Below, in pieces: positions 17,096-26,164 of a stretch of DNA of 54,530 nucleotides; position 1 is the stretch's first letter; each line of letters starts with the position of its first letter. The notes below the pieces were generated by a model. That model did not search any database. It was not told the origin of the DNA and worked only from the letters and a program-made list of their open reading frames with translations. Source of the DNA: an uncultured Flavobacteriaceae bacterium (GTDB taxonomy: Bacteria; Bacteroidota; Bacteroidia; Flavobacteriales; Flavobacteriaceae); assembly GCA_938073895.1 (NCBI GenBank), contig CALJFB010000055.1, positions 1 through 54,530 of the forward strand, given 5' to 3'. The translations under genes were made by a program, and so were the position numbers.

Positions 17096-17554
17096 TTAAT
17101 TATTAAATAACTTATAAATAACCCAAGCAGGACCAATTAACAAAAACTGTAAATCTTTAATAAAGCTGGGTTTCTTACCTTCAATTTTGTGCCCATAAAA
17201 CTGACCTATCCAAGCTAAAATAAATACACTTAAAGAAACATAAAACAAAGGTAAATAAAGACCTATAAAATAATTTCCAATTAAGCATATTATTGCAAAA
17301 AATAACATTTGAAACCCCATTTTTAGAGATAACCTAAAGTAAAAGAAAACTAAAAATACTACCAATAAGACAAAAGCCCAATTAGCTAAAACTGGATGCT
17401 GCAAAAACGATAAAATAGTATAACTAGGAATACACATTATAAGTCCAACAACAGAAAAGAAAATAGTTGGCACACAAATAAAATGAATTTTAATATTTAT
17501 TTTATTTTGATGACTTATAGCATAATCGTCAAACCAAGACTGTAAACTTTTCAT
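17096..17554 (-). CDS. Mpo1-like (DUF962) membrane protein
   Basis: 152 residues with about four membrane segments. The family signature is clear: WFDDYAISHQNKINIKIHF with H15 and H24 near the start, then ICVPTIFFSVVG, and the C-terminal AWIGQFYGHKIEGKKPSF with a third histidine (about 122). The yeast relative Mpo1 is an iron-dependent dioxygenase that shortens 2-hydroxy fatty acids in sphingoid-base breakdown. In bacteria the activity is unproven. Flavobacteria contain hydroxylated and sphingoid-like lipids, so a lipid role is reasonable but inferred. It is divergent from the DCC gene with a 43-base gap. Confidence 0.85.
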   Translation of the reverse strand: MKSLQSWFDDYAISHQNKINIKIHFICVPTIFFSVVGLIMCIPSYTILSFLQHPVLANWAFVLLVVFLVFFYFRLSLKMGFQMLFFAIICLIGNYFIGLYLPLFYVSLSVFILAWIGQFYGHKIEGKKPSFIKDLQFLLIGPAWVIYKLFNN

Positions 17555-17583
17555 AAATATTAATTTCTTTAAAAATAATGATT

Positions 17584-17591
17584 TATTTTTG
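17584..17591 (+). promoter_or_regulatory. -7 promoter box of the DCC gene
   Basis: TATTTTTG is an exact TAnnTTTG whose last G is only 7 bases before the ATG at 17598. The transcript would start at or next to the initiation codon, so the mRNA may be leaderless. Confidence 0.55.
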
Positions 17592-17597
17592 TTTTAT

Positions 17598-18014
17598 ATG
17601 ATTGATATTCCAGAAAATAAAGACTTAATACTTTTTGATGGTGTTTGTAACCTTTGCAGCAATTCTGTTCAGTTTATTATAGAACGTGATAAAAGGAATA
17701 AATTTGTTTTTGCTGCTTTACAAAGTAATTTGGGACAACAAATTATTAAAGATTATAATATAGATCCATCTAAAACCGATTCTATTTTATTATACAGAAA
17801 AGGAAAAGCTATTAAAAGTAAGTCTACTGCTGCTATACTAATTGCATCAAAACTAGGATTGCCTACCAACCTACTTTATCCTTTTTTAATTTTACCGGAA
17901 TTTATAAGAAATGCTGTTTACGATTTTATTGCAAAAAACCGCTACAAATGGTTTGGAAAAAAGGACAATTGCTGGATTCCAACTCCAGATTTAAAAGCTA
18001 AGTTTATAGATTAG
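17598..18014 (+). CDS. DCC family thiol-disulfide oxidoreductase (DUF393)
   Basis: 138 residues from the ATG at 17598. ILFDGVCNLCSNSVQF gives the family motif DGxCxxC with C17 and C20 in a thioredoxin-like N-terminus. Later come FAALQSNLGQQ (about 39-49), the STAAI region and a C-terminal CW pair (KDNCWIP) common in the family. DCC proteins are predicted thiol-disulfide oxidoreductases with few tested members. The TTG further upstream is rejected as a start because it lies inside the -7 box. Confidence 0.88.
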   Translation: MIDIPENKDLILFDGVCNLCSNSVQFIIERDKRNKFVFAALQSNLGQQIIKDYNIDPSKTDSILLYRKGKAIKSKSTAAILIASKLGLPTNLLYPFLILPEFIRNAVYDFIAKNRYKWFGKKDNCWIPTPDLKAKFID

Positions 18015-18273
18015 ATTTTGTAACTCACTTAAAACTAGACTTTACTAAATAGCTTACTTGTTTTACTCATTTTAACTCTTATTATATTCTCATAATAGTT
18101 TATATTAGATATAATATTACAAAGTCTTGAAACATTATTTAACCTTTGCCAATCATCTGTTTGATTGGAACAACTGCGGTTCCTAGAAAAGATTAGTCTA
18201 CCCTTTTTTAAGTATTTAGAAATAAATAGAAAACTTGTTTTAAGACTTTTTTAGTCCTATAATTTTAACTAAA
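18015..18273. other. Convergent intergenic region with a small hairpin
   Basis: 259 bases between the DCC stop and the sulfurtransferase stop. The only structure that stands out is a 7-bp hairpin (CCAATCA at 18149-18155 with TGATTGG at 18162-18168, loop 6). It lacks a T-run, so it is a weak terminator at best. No coding frame or promoter was found. Confidence 0.4.
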
Positions 18274-19080
18274 TTATTTAATTAAAGTTCCATATTCTGT
18301 CCAAGAACCATCGTAAATACTTGTGTGTACATAACCTATTTCTGCAGCTGCTAAATATAAAATTGAAGCCGTAATTCCAGATCCACAACTAAATACTAAT
18401 TTTTTGTTCTTTGTTAATTCTAAAAATAGGTTCTTTAATTGATGTTTAGATTTAAGCAATCCGTTTTCTAACACTTTTTGGTAGGGTAAACTTATAGAAT
18501 TTGGAATAGTTCCACTTCTTAAACCACTTCTTGGTTCTGGAACTTCACAATTAAAACGAGCTGTAGCTCTTGCATCTACAATTGTAAAACTTTTATCGTC
18601 CAAAATTTTAGAAATAGACTCTATAAACACGTTTTTGTTAGGCTGATAAATAGCTCTAAAATTACCTTTAGAAGCGACTTTATTATATGCTGCTACAGTT
18701 TTAAATCCTTGCTTTTTCCATTCTGGTAATCCACCATTTAAAACAAAAACATTTTTAAAACCAAAAGTTTTAAAAAGCCAGAAAGCTCTTGGGCTACTAT
18801 AAATTCCTAAAGCATCGTATATAACAATTTTAGTATTACTATTTACCCCTAATTCTTGTGCAGATTCTTGAAATTGAACTTGACTTGGAATAGTGTTTGG
18901 AAATGGTGCACAAATATTACTAAACTTCATTTTTATATCAAAAAACAACGCGTTAGGTATAGCTTCAAATTCTGTAGCTTCAGATTTAGATGTTATTTTA
19001 GGTATTGTAGCATCTAAAATTATAAGATTTTTATCTTCTAAATTATCTTTTAACCATTGCACCGAAACGACGTTACTCAT
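18274..19080 (-). CDS. sseA: Sulfurtransferase, two rhodanese domains (3-mercaptopyruvate type)
   Basis: 268 residues with an inactive N-terminal rhodanese domain (1-130) and an active C-terminal one. The active loop is C232-GSGITA, the CG[SA]G-[VI]-T pattern of 3-mercaptopyruvate sulfurtransferases rather than the CRKGVT of thiosulfate sulfurtransferases. VDARATARFNCEVPEPRSGLRSG (about 168-190) supplies the conserved arginines of the substrate pocket. It should move sulfane sulfur from 3-mercaptopyruvate to an acceptor such as thioredoxin or cyanide in the cytosol. It lies upstream of no obvious partner. The next gene downstream is on the opposite strand. Confidence 0.87.
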   Translation of the reverse strand: MSNVVSVQWLKDNLEDKNLIILDATIPKITSKSEATEFEAIPNALFFDIKMKFSNICAPFPNTIPSQVQFQESAQELGVNSNTKIVIYDALGIYSSPRAFWLFKTFGFKNVFVLNGGLPEWKKQGFKTVAAYNKVASKGNFRAIYQPNKNVFIESISKILDDKSFTIVDARATARFNCEVPEPRSGLRSGTIPNSISLPYQKVLENGLLKSKHQLKNLFLELTKNKKLVFSCGSGITASILYLAAAEIGYVHTSIYDGSWTEYGTLIK

Positions 19081-19188
19081 TATTTTATAAATATTATTTA
19101 TGTCAATCTTATTAATTGTCTAATATATCTTAACAAACTGGTTAAACCAGAAATGTAAAGCACAAAAACATATAATATTAATAAAAGC

Positions 19189-20508
19189 CTACTTAACTTT
19201 ATCGTAATTATCGTCCCAATTCTTAGGTTTTGGATCGTGTAATTTACCTAAAGATTTTGCTACTAATAATGCTACAGTTGCATCTCCAGTTACGTTAACC
19301 GTAGTTCTACACATATCTAAAGGTCTATCTACAGCAAAAATTAAGGCTAGACCAATTGGTAATAAATGCGCCGGAAAACCAATAGATTCTAATACAATTA
19401 CCAACATAACCATTCCAGCACTTGGCACAGCTGCACTTCCAATAGAAGCTAATAATGCAGTTCCAACAATAATTAATTGATTGGTAAATGTTAAGCCTTC
19501 TGGCCAAATAACTTGCATAATAAACACCGCAGCAATACCTTGATATAAACTTGTTCCATCCATATTTATGGTTGCTCCAACTGGTAATACAAATCCTGTA
19601 ACTTCTTTATCAACTCCAACGTGTTCTTCTACACGTTCCATTGTTACTGGTAAAGTTGCAGCACTACTACTTGTTGAAAAGGCTAATAATTGCGCCGGAC
19701 TTATTTGCTTTAAAAACCATAAAGGCGATTTTTTTCCTACAAATTTTACTAATAACATATAGAAACCAATCATTAAAATTAAACCACCAACAACACAAGC
19801 AGCATAAGCTAATAGTTTTATTAAAATTTCGGGATCATCGAAAGCAATAATTACATTTGCTAATAATGCAAATACAGCATAAGGTGCAAAAAGCATAATT
19901 AAATCTACCATTTTCATAACTACTTCGTTTAACGAGTCGAAGAATTTTATTAATGGCTTGGCTTTTTTCTCTTCTATTAACAATAAACAGATGCCTACAA
20001 ATAACGCAAAAAATATAATTTGCAACATTTTAGCTTCTCCAAGAGATACAAATATATTTTTAGGGAATATATCTACTAAGGCTTGTAAAGGTCCAGCTTC
20101 TTGAGTTATTTTAGCTTTGGTTACCATTGCATCTGCTGAAGTTGCAAAAGACGCTTCGATTCTTTCTTTAGTTTCTACCGACATTCCTTCGCCAGGTTTT
20201 ACTATGTTTACTATGGCTAAACCTATAATAATTGCTACTAAAGTGGTTGATATATAGATACCTACAGTACGTAAGCCCATTTTTTTTATTTTAGAAATAT
20301 CTTTTAAATCTGCTACACCTTTAATTAGAGATGCTAAAATTAATGGTACTGCAATTAACTTTAAAAGATTTATAAAAATAGTTCCAAATGGCTTAATCCA
20401 ATCGGTTACAAAACCTTTTCCGCCATCTACAGATGTCATTATAAATCCAAAAATGATTCCTAAAACCATTCCAATTAATATTTTCCAGTGTAAAGCTAGT
20501 TTTTTCAT
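19189..20508 (-). CDS. Dicarboxylate/amino acid:cation symporter (DAACS family)
   Basis: 439 residues with eight membrane helices and two re-entrant loops. Signatures: the serine-rich hairpin AFSTSSSAATLPVTM (about 275-289), NMDGTSLYQG (about 313-322, the sodium and substrate site) and the C-terminal DRPLDMCRTTVNVTGDA, whose Asp/Arg pair contacts substrate. It takes up C4-dicarboxylates, glutamate or aspartate with Na+ or H+. A structured repeat (20567-20637) lies between it and the upstream chorismate synthase gene, so it is probably transcribed separately. Confidence 0.9.
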   Translation of the reverse strand: MKKLALHWKILIGMVLGIIFGFIMTSVDGGKGFVTDWIKPFGTIFINLLKLIAVPLILASLIKGVADLKDISKIKKMGLRTVGIYISTTLVAIIIGLAIVNIVKPGEGMSVETKERIEASFATSADAMVTKAKITQEAGPLQALVDIFPKNIFVSLGEAKMLQIIFFALFVGICLLLIEEKKAKPLIKFFDSLNEVVMKMVDLIMLFAPYAVFALLANVIIAFDDPEILIKLLAYAACVVGGLILMIGFYMLLVKFVGKKSPLWFLKQISPAQLLAFSTSSSAATLPVTMERVEEHVGVDKEVTGFVLPVGATINMDGTSLYQGIAAVFIMQVIWPEGLTFTNQLIIVGTALLASIGSAAVPSAGMVMLVIVLESIGFPAHLLPIGLALIFAVDRPLDMCRTTVNVTGDATVALLVAKSLGKLHDPKPKNWDDNYDKVK

Positions 20509-20566
20509 AAGTAGTATTTGATGATATTTTAATATAGGTTTAATTTGAAACTATATGTTTAGCCTT

Positions 20567-20637
20567 GATTGATGCGGCATCCTTTTTTTGAGATGCTGAA
20601 ATTAATTCAGCACGAAAAAAAAGATATAGCGGAAAGC
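20567..20637 (-). repeat. Structured interspersed repeat, copy 1
   Basis: Read on the minus strand: GCTTTCCGCTATATC, a T-run, a variable palindrome (TGCTGAA/TTCAGCA arms), an A-run, then GGATGCCGCATCAATC. The T-run pairs with the A-run outside the inner hairpin. The element lies just downstream of the chorismate synthase stop. The flanks match copy 2 at 34107-34166, while the core differs. It resembles a REP/MITE-type element that may also stop transcription. Confidence 0.7.
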
Positions 20638-20661
20638 AAGTTACAGCTCCTAAAAAACAAT

Positions 20662-21723
20662 TTAATTATACATTTTGTTTTGCAAGTAAAAATCTACTAA
20701 AACCAATGCTGCCATTGCTTCTACTATTGGCACAGCTCTTGGAACTACGCAAGGATCGTGCCTGCCTTTTCCTTGAGATTCTATAATAGTTGCTTGTTTT
20801 GTTAATACGTTTTGTTTCTGAATTAAGGTTGCTACAGGTTTAAAAGCAACTCTGAAATAAATGTCCATTCCGTTAGAAATTCCGCCTTGAATTCCACCAG
20901 AGAGGTTACTTTTTGTGGTGCCATCTGGGTTGTGTAAATCGTTATGCTCGCTACCTTTCATTTTTGCACCACAAAATCCGCTGCCATACTCAAAACCTTT
21001 TACGGCATTTATACTAAGCATTGCTTTTCCTAATTCTGCATGAAGCTTATCGAAAACTGGCTCTCCAAGTCCAATTGGCATATTTTGAGCCACACAAGTA
21101 ATGGTTCCACCAATGGTATCGCCTTCTTTTTTAATGGCTTTAATTTTAGCTATCATTTTCTCTGCTGTTGCTGTGTCTGGGCAACGTACTGCATTAGAAT
21201 CTGTTTTAGAAAAATCTAAATCTTGGTAAGGTTTGTCTATAAATAAATTACCAACTGACGATGTAAATGCATTAATTTTAATGTCTTTTATTACTTGTTT
21301 TGCAATTGCACCAGCAACTACTCTACTTGCAGTTTCTCGTGCAGAACTGCGTCCGCCACCACGATAATCTCTAATGCCATATTTTTCTTGGTAAACATAA
21401 TCTGCGTGACTTGGTCTAAAATTATCTTTAATGTGTGTGTAATCTTTAGATTTCTGATTTTCGTTTTCTATAATAAATCCTATTGAGGTTCCTGTAGTTT
21501 TACCTTCAAAAATTCCCGACAGAAATTTTACGGTATCAGATTCTTTACGTTGTGTTACAATAGAAGATTGACCAGGTTTTCTGCGGTCTAAATCATTTTG
21601 AATTGCCTCTAAATCAAGTTTAATATTTGGTGGACAACCATCTATAATTCCACCAATTGCTAATCCGTGAGATTCTCCAAAAGTGGTTATTTTAAATATT
21701 TTTCCAAAAGAATTTCCTGACAT
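20662..21723 (-). CDS. aroC: Chorismate synthase
   Basis: 353 residues. It starts [18 protein letters not shown], the first family signature, and continues with the FMN/EPSP-binding regions [18 protein letters not shown] (47-64) and [17 protein letters not shown] (about 122-138). A third conserved stretch, [17 protein letters not shown], lies near the C-terminus. The enzyme removes phosphate from 5-enolpyruvylshikimate-3-phosphate to give chorismate, using reduced FMN, in the cytosol. The gene stands alone; the downstream repeat probably ends its transcript. Confidence 0.96.
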   Translation of the reverse strand: MSGNSFGKIFKITTFGESHGLAIGGIIDGCPPNIKLDLEAIQNDLDRRKPGQSSIVTQRKESDTVKFLSGIFEGKTTGTSIGFIIENENQKSKDYTHIKDNFRPSHADYVYQEKYGIRDYRGGGRSSARETASRVVAGAIAKQVIKDIKINAFTSSVGNLFIDKPYQDLDFSKTDSNAVRCPDTATAEKMIAKIKAIKKEGDTIGGTITCVAQNMPIGLGEPVFDKLHAELGKAMLSINAVKGFEYGSGFCGAKMKGSEHNDLHNPDGTTKSNLSGGIQGGISNGMDIYFRVAFKPVATLIQKQNVLTKQATIIESQGKGRHDPCVVPRAVPIVEAMAALVLVDFYLQNKMYN

Positions 21724-21932
21724 TACTTGATTTATTTTATTAGAATAGAATGTAAAAATAAGAAAGAAAATATAGACATTGCTAGTTATTTAATGATTGA
21801 TTAGTATTTATTACTTATAAACAATTGCTATTTAAACTAAATAACACTAAAGACAAGCTTTATAAAACAAGTATTGGCTTGTTACTTTAATAATTACGCA
21901 CCCATAAGAACTGTAAATTATTATACTACAAA

Positions 21933-24839
21933 TTAAAGTAACGCTTCTTTTAAAATACTTACCGGATGAAATGCCGTACGCTGTGTTCCATCTTTTATTT
22001 GGTGTCTGCAACTGGTTCCATTTGCAGATATTATAACATCTATACTTGATTTACGAATTGCTGGAAATAAAGTTTGTTCTCCAACTTTCATACTAACGTC
22101 GTAATGTTCTTTTTCGTAACCAAAACTTCCTGCCATACCGCAACAACCACTTGGTATTATTGTTGGTTTGTAATTTATTGGAAGGTTTAAAATATCGAAC
22201 GTTGTTTTTTGATTACTCAAAGCCTTTTGATGGCAATGTCCGTGTAATTTTAATTTCTCTTCTTTAGTGGTAAACTGATTAGATGTTATGTTTCCTAGAG
22301 CAATTTCTTCAGCTAAAAACTCATCAATTATAAAGGTGTTATTTGAAATATGTTCTGCTGCAGTTTTATCGTCTACCAAACGTTTATATTCATCTCTAAA
22401 AGTTAATATTGCAGATGGCTCTAATCCAACTAAAGGCGTTTCTTTAGATATTTTATCTTTAAAAACTGCTACATTTTTAGTTGCTACGTCTTTAGCTTGC
22501 TCTAAAAACCCTTTAGAAATAAAGGTTCTTCCACTTTCCGTATGGTTTACAAATAAGACTTTATAGTTTAATCGTGTTAACAATTCGTAGGCATCAAAAG
22601 CAACTTCTACATCTAAGTAATTAGAGAACTCGTCTACAAATAAATAAACAGATTTTATTGGATTACTTACTACAACTTGGTTTTTTTTAATGGTTTTTAT
22701 AGCCGATTTATGCACTAACGGCAAACTACGTTCTTGCGCTACACCATTGGCTTTTTTTAATGCTTTTGAAGTGATTTTATTAGTAAACACAAAATTAGTA
22801 AGTGCTGGAGCAATAGCTCCTAACTTATTTAATTTGGTGTTGTAAGCAAATAATTTTGAGCGCAAACTAAATCCGTTTTCTTTTTGATATTGGTATAAAA
22901 ATTCCGATTTTAAAATAGCTATATCAACATTACTTGGACATTCTGTTGCACAAGCTTTACAACTTAAACACAGGTCTAAGGATTCTTTAATTTCTTCTGA
23001 ATTAAATCTATTGGTTTTATCGGAATTGGTTAAAAACTCACGCAAGGTGTTTGCTCTAGAACGCGTTACATCTTTCTCGTCTTTTGTAGCACGATAACTT
23101 GGACACATTGCGCCACCAGCAAATGTGTCTTTTCTACAATCTCCAGAACCATTACATTTTTCTGCCAAACGTAAATATCCATCGGAATCCGAAAAATCCA
23201 TTAAGGTTTTTAACTCAGGCTCTTTTCTATCAATCTCGTAACGTAGAGATTCGTCCATTTTTGGAGCATCTACTATCTTACCAGGATTAAATATATTGTT
23301 AGGATCAAATAATTGTTTAATTCTTCGGCATAGTTGGTAATTGTTTTCACCTATCATAATTGGTAAAAACTCTGCTCTTACAATTCCATCGCCGTGTTCT
23401 CCACTAAAAGAACCTTGATACTTTTTTGTTAAATGCGCAACATCTGTAGTAATTTGTCTAAACAAACCAACATCGCCTTTTGTTTTTAAGTTAAGAATTG
23501 GTCTTAAATGAATTTCTCCTGCGCCTGCATGTGCATAATACACTGCTTTTTGCTTATGTTTATCCATTAAAACCGAAAAATCCGATATAAAGTTAGCTAA
23601 ATCAGGTAATGCTACCGCAGTATCTTCTATACAAGCTACGGCTTTCTTATCGCCAATCATGTTTCCTAATAAGCCTAAACCTGCTTTTCTTAATTCTAAA
23701 GCCTGATTTATTTGGTTTCCTTTTAAAATTGGATTAGCATAACTTAACCCTTTTGCTTCTAAATCTTTTATTAAGTTTTTTGCTTTCTGAGTTGCTAATT
23801 CAATAGTTTCTGCTTTTATTTCTAACATTAATATAGCTGCAGGATCGCCTTGAATAAAGAAACGATTACGCATTTGCGCCACGTTATTTTTTGTACAATC
23901 TAAAATAACTTTGTCCATCATTTCGCAGGTATACAAATTGTGCGTCATTGTGGTTTCTACATCGTTTAAACAATTGTCTATAGACTTGTAATGCGATGCT
24001 ACCATAACTGCTTCAGTTGGTGGTAATTTATCTAATTGTAAGGTTATTTCTGTAGTAAAAGCCAAAGTACCTTCGCTTCCAGATAGAAGATTACAAAAGT
24101 TAAAATTACGATCGCGTTTATTAAACATATTAGACCACAATAACTCATCTACTGCATAACCAGTATTTCTTCTGTGAATGGAAGGTTTTGGGAATTCAGA
24201 TTCAATATCGTTTTGAACTTGTGTAATAGATAATTCTTCAAAAATTGTCTTGTATAACTTTCCTTCTAAAGTATTTAATTGTAATTTATTATTGAATTCT
24301 TCTTTTGTAATTTCTCCAAATTCTGCAGTAGAACCATCAGATAAAATAGTTTTTAAGGATACCGTTTTTTCGCGTGTTACACCATATTGAATTGAAGTTG
24401 TTCCAGAAGAATTATTTCCAACCATTCCACCAATCATACAACGGTTAGATGTAGATGTATTTGGTCCAAAAAAAAGTCCAAAAGGCTTTAAGTAAACATT
24501 TAAAGCATCTCTTACAACTCCTGGTTGCACAGTAACTTGCATTTTTTCTTTATTAAAAGAAATTATTTCTGTAAAATATTTAGACACATCTACAACTAGT
24601 CCATCTCCAACGCATTGTCCTGCTAAAGATGTTCCTGCAGTTCTTGGTATTAAAGAGGTTTTATTTTTTAGTGCAAAATCTATTAAAATTTTAAGGTCTG
24701 TTATATCTTTTGGATACGCAACACCTAAAGGAAGTTTTCTGTAAACGGATGCATCTGTGGCATAAATTCCTTTATGTAAAGCATCAAATTTTAATTCACC
24801 TTTTAAAGCTCTTTCTAATTGAAGTAATTGGTTTTTCAT
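21933..24839 (-). CDS. FAD-binding and (4Fe-4S) CCG-domain oxidoreductase (D-lactate/D-2-hydroxyacid dehydrogenase type)
   Basis: 968 residues, a GlcD-GlpC type fusion. Order: FAD_binding_4 (about 37-200, with PRTAGTSLAGQCVG and GGMVGNNSSGTTSIQYG); FAD-oxidase C domain (about 280-540, including the conserved GSFSGEHGDGIVR); a first Cys group CNGSGDC with MCPS; the cluster motif CLSCKACATECP; then a C-terminal CCG domain (HGHCHQKAL, PSGCCGMAGSFGYE). Members oxidise D-lactate, D-2-hydroxyglutarate or glycolate and pass electrons through Fe-S to the quinone pool or a cytochrome. The substrate cannot be set. It follows an Lrp-type regulator gene by 5 bases, so it is probably in that operon and under its control. 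Confidence 0.9.
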   Translation of the reverse strand: MKNQLLQLERALKGELKFDALHKGIYATDASVYRKLPLGVAYPKDITDLKILIDFALKNKTSLIPRTAGTSLAGQCVGDGLVVDVSKYFTEIISFNKEKMQVTVQPGVVRDALNVYLKPFGLFFGPNTSTSNRCMIGGMVGNNSSGTTSIQYGVTREKTVSLKTILSDGSTAEFGEITKEEFNNKLQLNTLEGKLYKTIFEELSITQVQNDIESEFPKPSIHRRNTGYAVDELLWSNMFNKRDRNFNFCNLLSGSEGTLAFTTEITLQLDKLPPTEAVMVASHYKSIDNCLNDVETTMTHNLYTCEMMDKVILDCTKNNVAQMRNRFFIQGDPAAILMLEIKAETIELATQKAKNLIKDLEAKGLSYANPILKGNQINQALELRKAGLGLLGNMIGDKKAVACIEDTAVALPDLANFISDFSVLMDKHKQKAVYYAHAGAGEIHLRPILNLKTKGDVGLFRQITTDVAHLTKKYQGSFSGEHGDGIVRAEFLPIMIGENNYQLCRRIKQLFDPNNIFNPGKIVDAPKMDESLRYEIDRKEPELKTLMDFSDSDGYLRLAEKCNGSGDCRKDTFAGGAMCPSYRATKDEKDVTRSRANTLREFLTNSDKTNRFNSEEIKESLDLCLSCKACATECPSNVDIAILKSEFLYQYQKENGFSLRSKLFAYNTKLNKLGAIAPALTNFVFTNKITSKALKKANGVAQERSLPLVHKSAIKTIKKNQVVVSNPIKSVYLFVDEFSNYLDVEVAFDAYELLTRLNYKVLFVNHTESGRTFISKGFLEQAKDVATKNVAVFKDKISKETPLVGLEPSAILTFRDEYKRLVDDKTAAEHISNNTFIIDEFLAEEIALGNITSNQFTTKEEKLKLHGHCHQKALSNQKTTFDILNLPINYKPTIIPSGCCGMAGSFGYEKEHYDVSMKVGEQTLFPAIRKSSIDVIISANGTSCRHQIKDGTQRTAFHPVSILKEALL

Positions 24840-24844
24840 AAAGT

Positions 24845-25306
24845 TTATGCAATTATAACTGGTACAGATCTCTCAAAATTAGTGGTAAAACAAATAAAAG
24901 AATCTGTTCCGCCTACACCTTCAATTTCATGAACGCGATTGTATAGAATATTTCTTAAATGGTCGTTATCTTTAGAATAGATTAACACAAATATAGCGTA
25001 CTTTCCTGAGACATAATTACATTCTGTAATTTCTGGAATATTTTGCAACGCTAAGACAACTTTTTCGGCAAAACGTGCTTCTTTTAAACGTATACCAACA
25101 TAAGCTTTTGTGCTGTAACCTAATTTTTTTTCGTCTAAAATTAAATCAGACTTCTTAATTAATCCGTCGGCTTTTAACTTTTTAATACGTTGGTGCACTA
25201 ACGAATTAGAAATATTAAGTTCTTGAGCTATTTTAGAATATGCTTTTCTAGCATCTTTTTTAAGCGATAATACTATTTCTTGGTCTACGTAATCAAGTTG
25301 ATCCAT
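24845..25306 (-). CDS. Lrp/AsnC family transcriptional regulator
   Basis: 153 residues. The N-terminal HTH (about 1-60) reads MDQLDYVDQEIVLSLKKDAR, then YSKIAQELNISNSLVHQRIKKL. The C-terminal RAM effector domain (about 65-145) has the strand-loop VGIRLKEARFAEKVV and the glycine region EIEGVGGTDSFICF. Family members sense amino acids or other small metabolites and bind as octamers. It is the first gene of a two-gene operon with the D-hydroxyacid dehydrogenase (5-base gap), which makes that enzyme its likely target. Two 13-base direct repeats upstream (25396 and 25449) are candidate binding sites. Confidence 0.92.
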   Translation of the reverse strand: MDQLDYVDQEIVLSLKKDARKAYSKIAQELNISNSLVHQRIKKLKADGLIKKSDLILDEKKLGYSTKAYVGIRLKEARFAEKVVLALQNIPEITECNYVSGKYAIFVLIYSKDNDHLRNILYNRVHEIEGVGGTDSFICFTTNFERSVPVIIA

Positions 25307-25395
25307 TTATAACCGATTTAAAGCCTACAAATATTAAATTAACAGCATAAACATTAAAATTTGTTTATTAAATTAGATAGACTTTGTTGTAGACC

Positions 25396-25461
25396 AAAAA
25401 TAATCATTAATAGTGTATTATAAAACTGATTTGATTTGTTTTTATGCTAAAAATAATCATT
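25396..25461. repeat. Pair of 13-base direct repeats upstream of the Lrp-type gene
   Basis: AAAAATAATCATT occurs at 25396-25408 and 25449-25461, 53 bases apart (about five helical turns). It lies in the 293-base divergent gap between the Lrp-type gene and the barrel gene. The gap holds no other structure except the -7 box at 25564. Confidence 0.5.
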
Positions 25462-25563
25462 CAACAAAAATAATATTAGCATAATATCTAGGAAATAAAA
25501 AGATAATCTTTAACTAATTTTAAAATATTATAAATACATTTAGATTAGTTTAGTTTTAAAAAT

Positions 25564-25571
25564 TAAATTTG
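25564..25571 (+). promoter_or_regulatory. -7 promoter box of the small barrel gene
   Basis: TAAATTTG is an exact TAnnTTTG, 28 bases before the ATG at 25600. Confidence 0.55.
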
Positions 25572-25599
25572 CAAATAAAATAAAAAACTATTTAATAAA

Positions 25600-26088
25600 A
25601 TGAAAAAATTACTTTTAACATTAGCTATTACTATTACAGGATTTGTATTTGTACAAGCTCAAGACATTAGCAAAAATGCCATTGGATTAAGACTAGGAGA
25701 CAACAATGGATTTGGAGCAGAAATTTCTTACCAACGTGCTTTAAGTGACACCAATAGATTAGAATTAGATCTTGGCCTTAAAAGTGGAGATAATTATGAT
25801 GGATTTAAACTTGCAGGTTTATACCAATGGGTTTGGAATATAGAAGATGGATTTAACTGGTACGCTGGAGTTGGTGGTGGATTTGGATCTTATAGTTATG
25901 ATACACCAAGAGATTTTAATGGAGATGATAGTGAAACATTTATATTTGCTGCAGGAGATATTGGAATTGAGTATAATTTTGATATTCCTTTAATTTTATC
26001 ATTAGATGCAAGACCAGAATTTGGTTTTGGTAGTTTTAACGATGATTTAGACTTAGATATTGCTTTAAGCATTAGATACCAATTCTAA
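25600..26088 (+). CDS. Small outer-membrane beta-barrel protein
   Basis: 162 residues. The signal peptide MKKLLLTLAITITGFVFVQA is cut before QDIS. The mature part is about 140 residues of alternating strands (AIGLRLGDNNGFGAEISYQ, LELDLGLKSGD, WYAGVGGGFGSY) with acidic, Gly/Asp-rich turns. It ends in the outer-membrane signal LSIRYQF with terminal Phe. The size suits an eight-strand barrel of the OmpX/OmpW sort. Function unknown. A strong terminator follows, so it is a single-gene unit. Confidence 0.8.
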   Translation: MKKLLLTLAITITGFVFVQAQDISKNAIGLRLGDNNGFGAEISYQRALSDTNRLELDLGLKSGDNYDGFKLAGLYQWVWNIEDGFNWYAGVGGGFGSYSYDTPRDFNGDDSETFIFAAGDIGIEYNFDIPLILSLDARPEFGFGSFNDDLDLDIALSIRYQF

Positions 26089-26106
26089 TGAATTTATACT
26101 AAAATT

Positions 26107-26146
26107 AAAATCCGCTTTACATTAATTTGTAAGGCGGATTTTTTTT
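26107..26146. terminator. Strong terminator between convergent genes
   Basis: A 15-bp stem (26107-26121 with 26128-26142, one G-T) has a 6-base loop and a T-run to 26146. The A-run on the other side lets it also stop bshA from the minus strand. Confidence 0.9.
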
Positions 26147-26164
26147 ATAAAGTAAATTTTAATT

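Noticed and set aside
18149-18168. Hairpin CCAATCA/TGATTGG as a terminator
   Set aside because: Only 7 bp and no T-run on either strand.
19136-19149. Palindrome around CTGGTTTAACCAG as an operator
   Set aside because: Short and single; its loop is too tight for a terminator and no second copy was seen.
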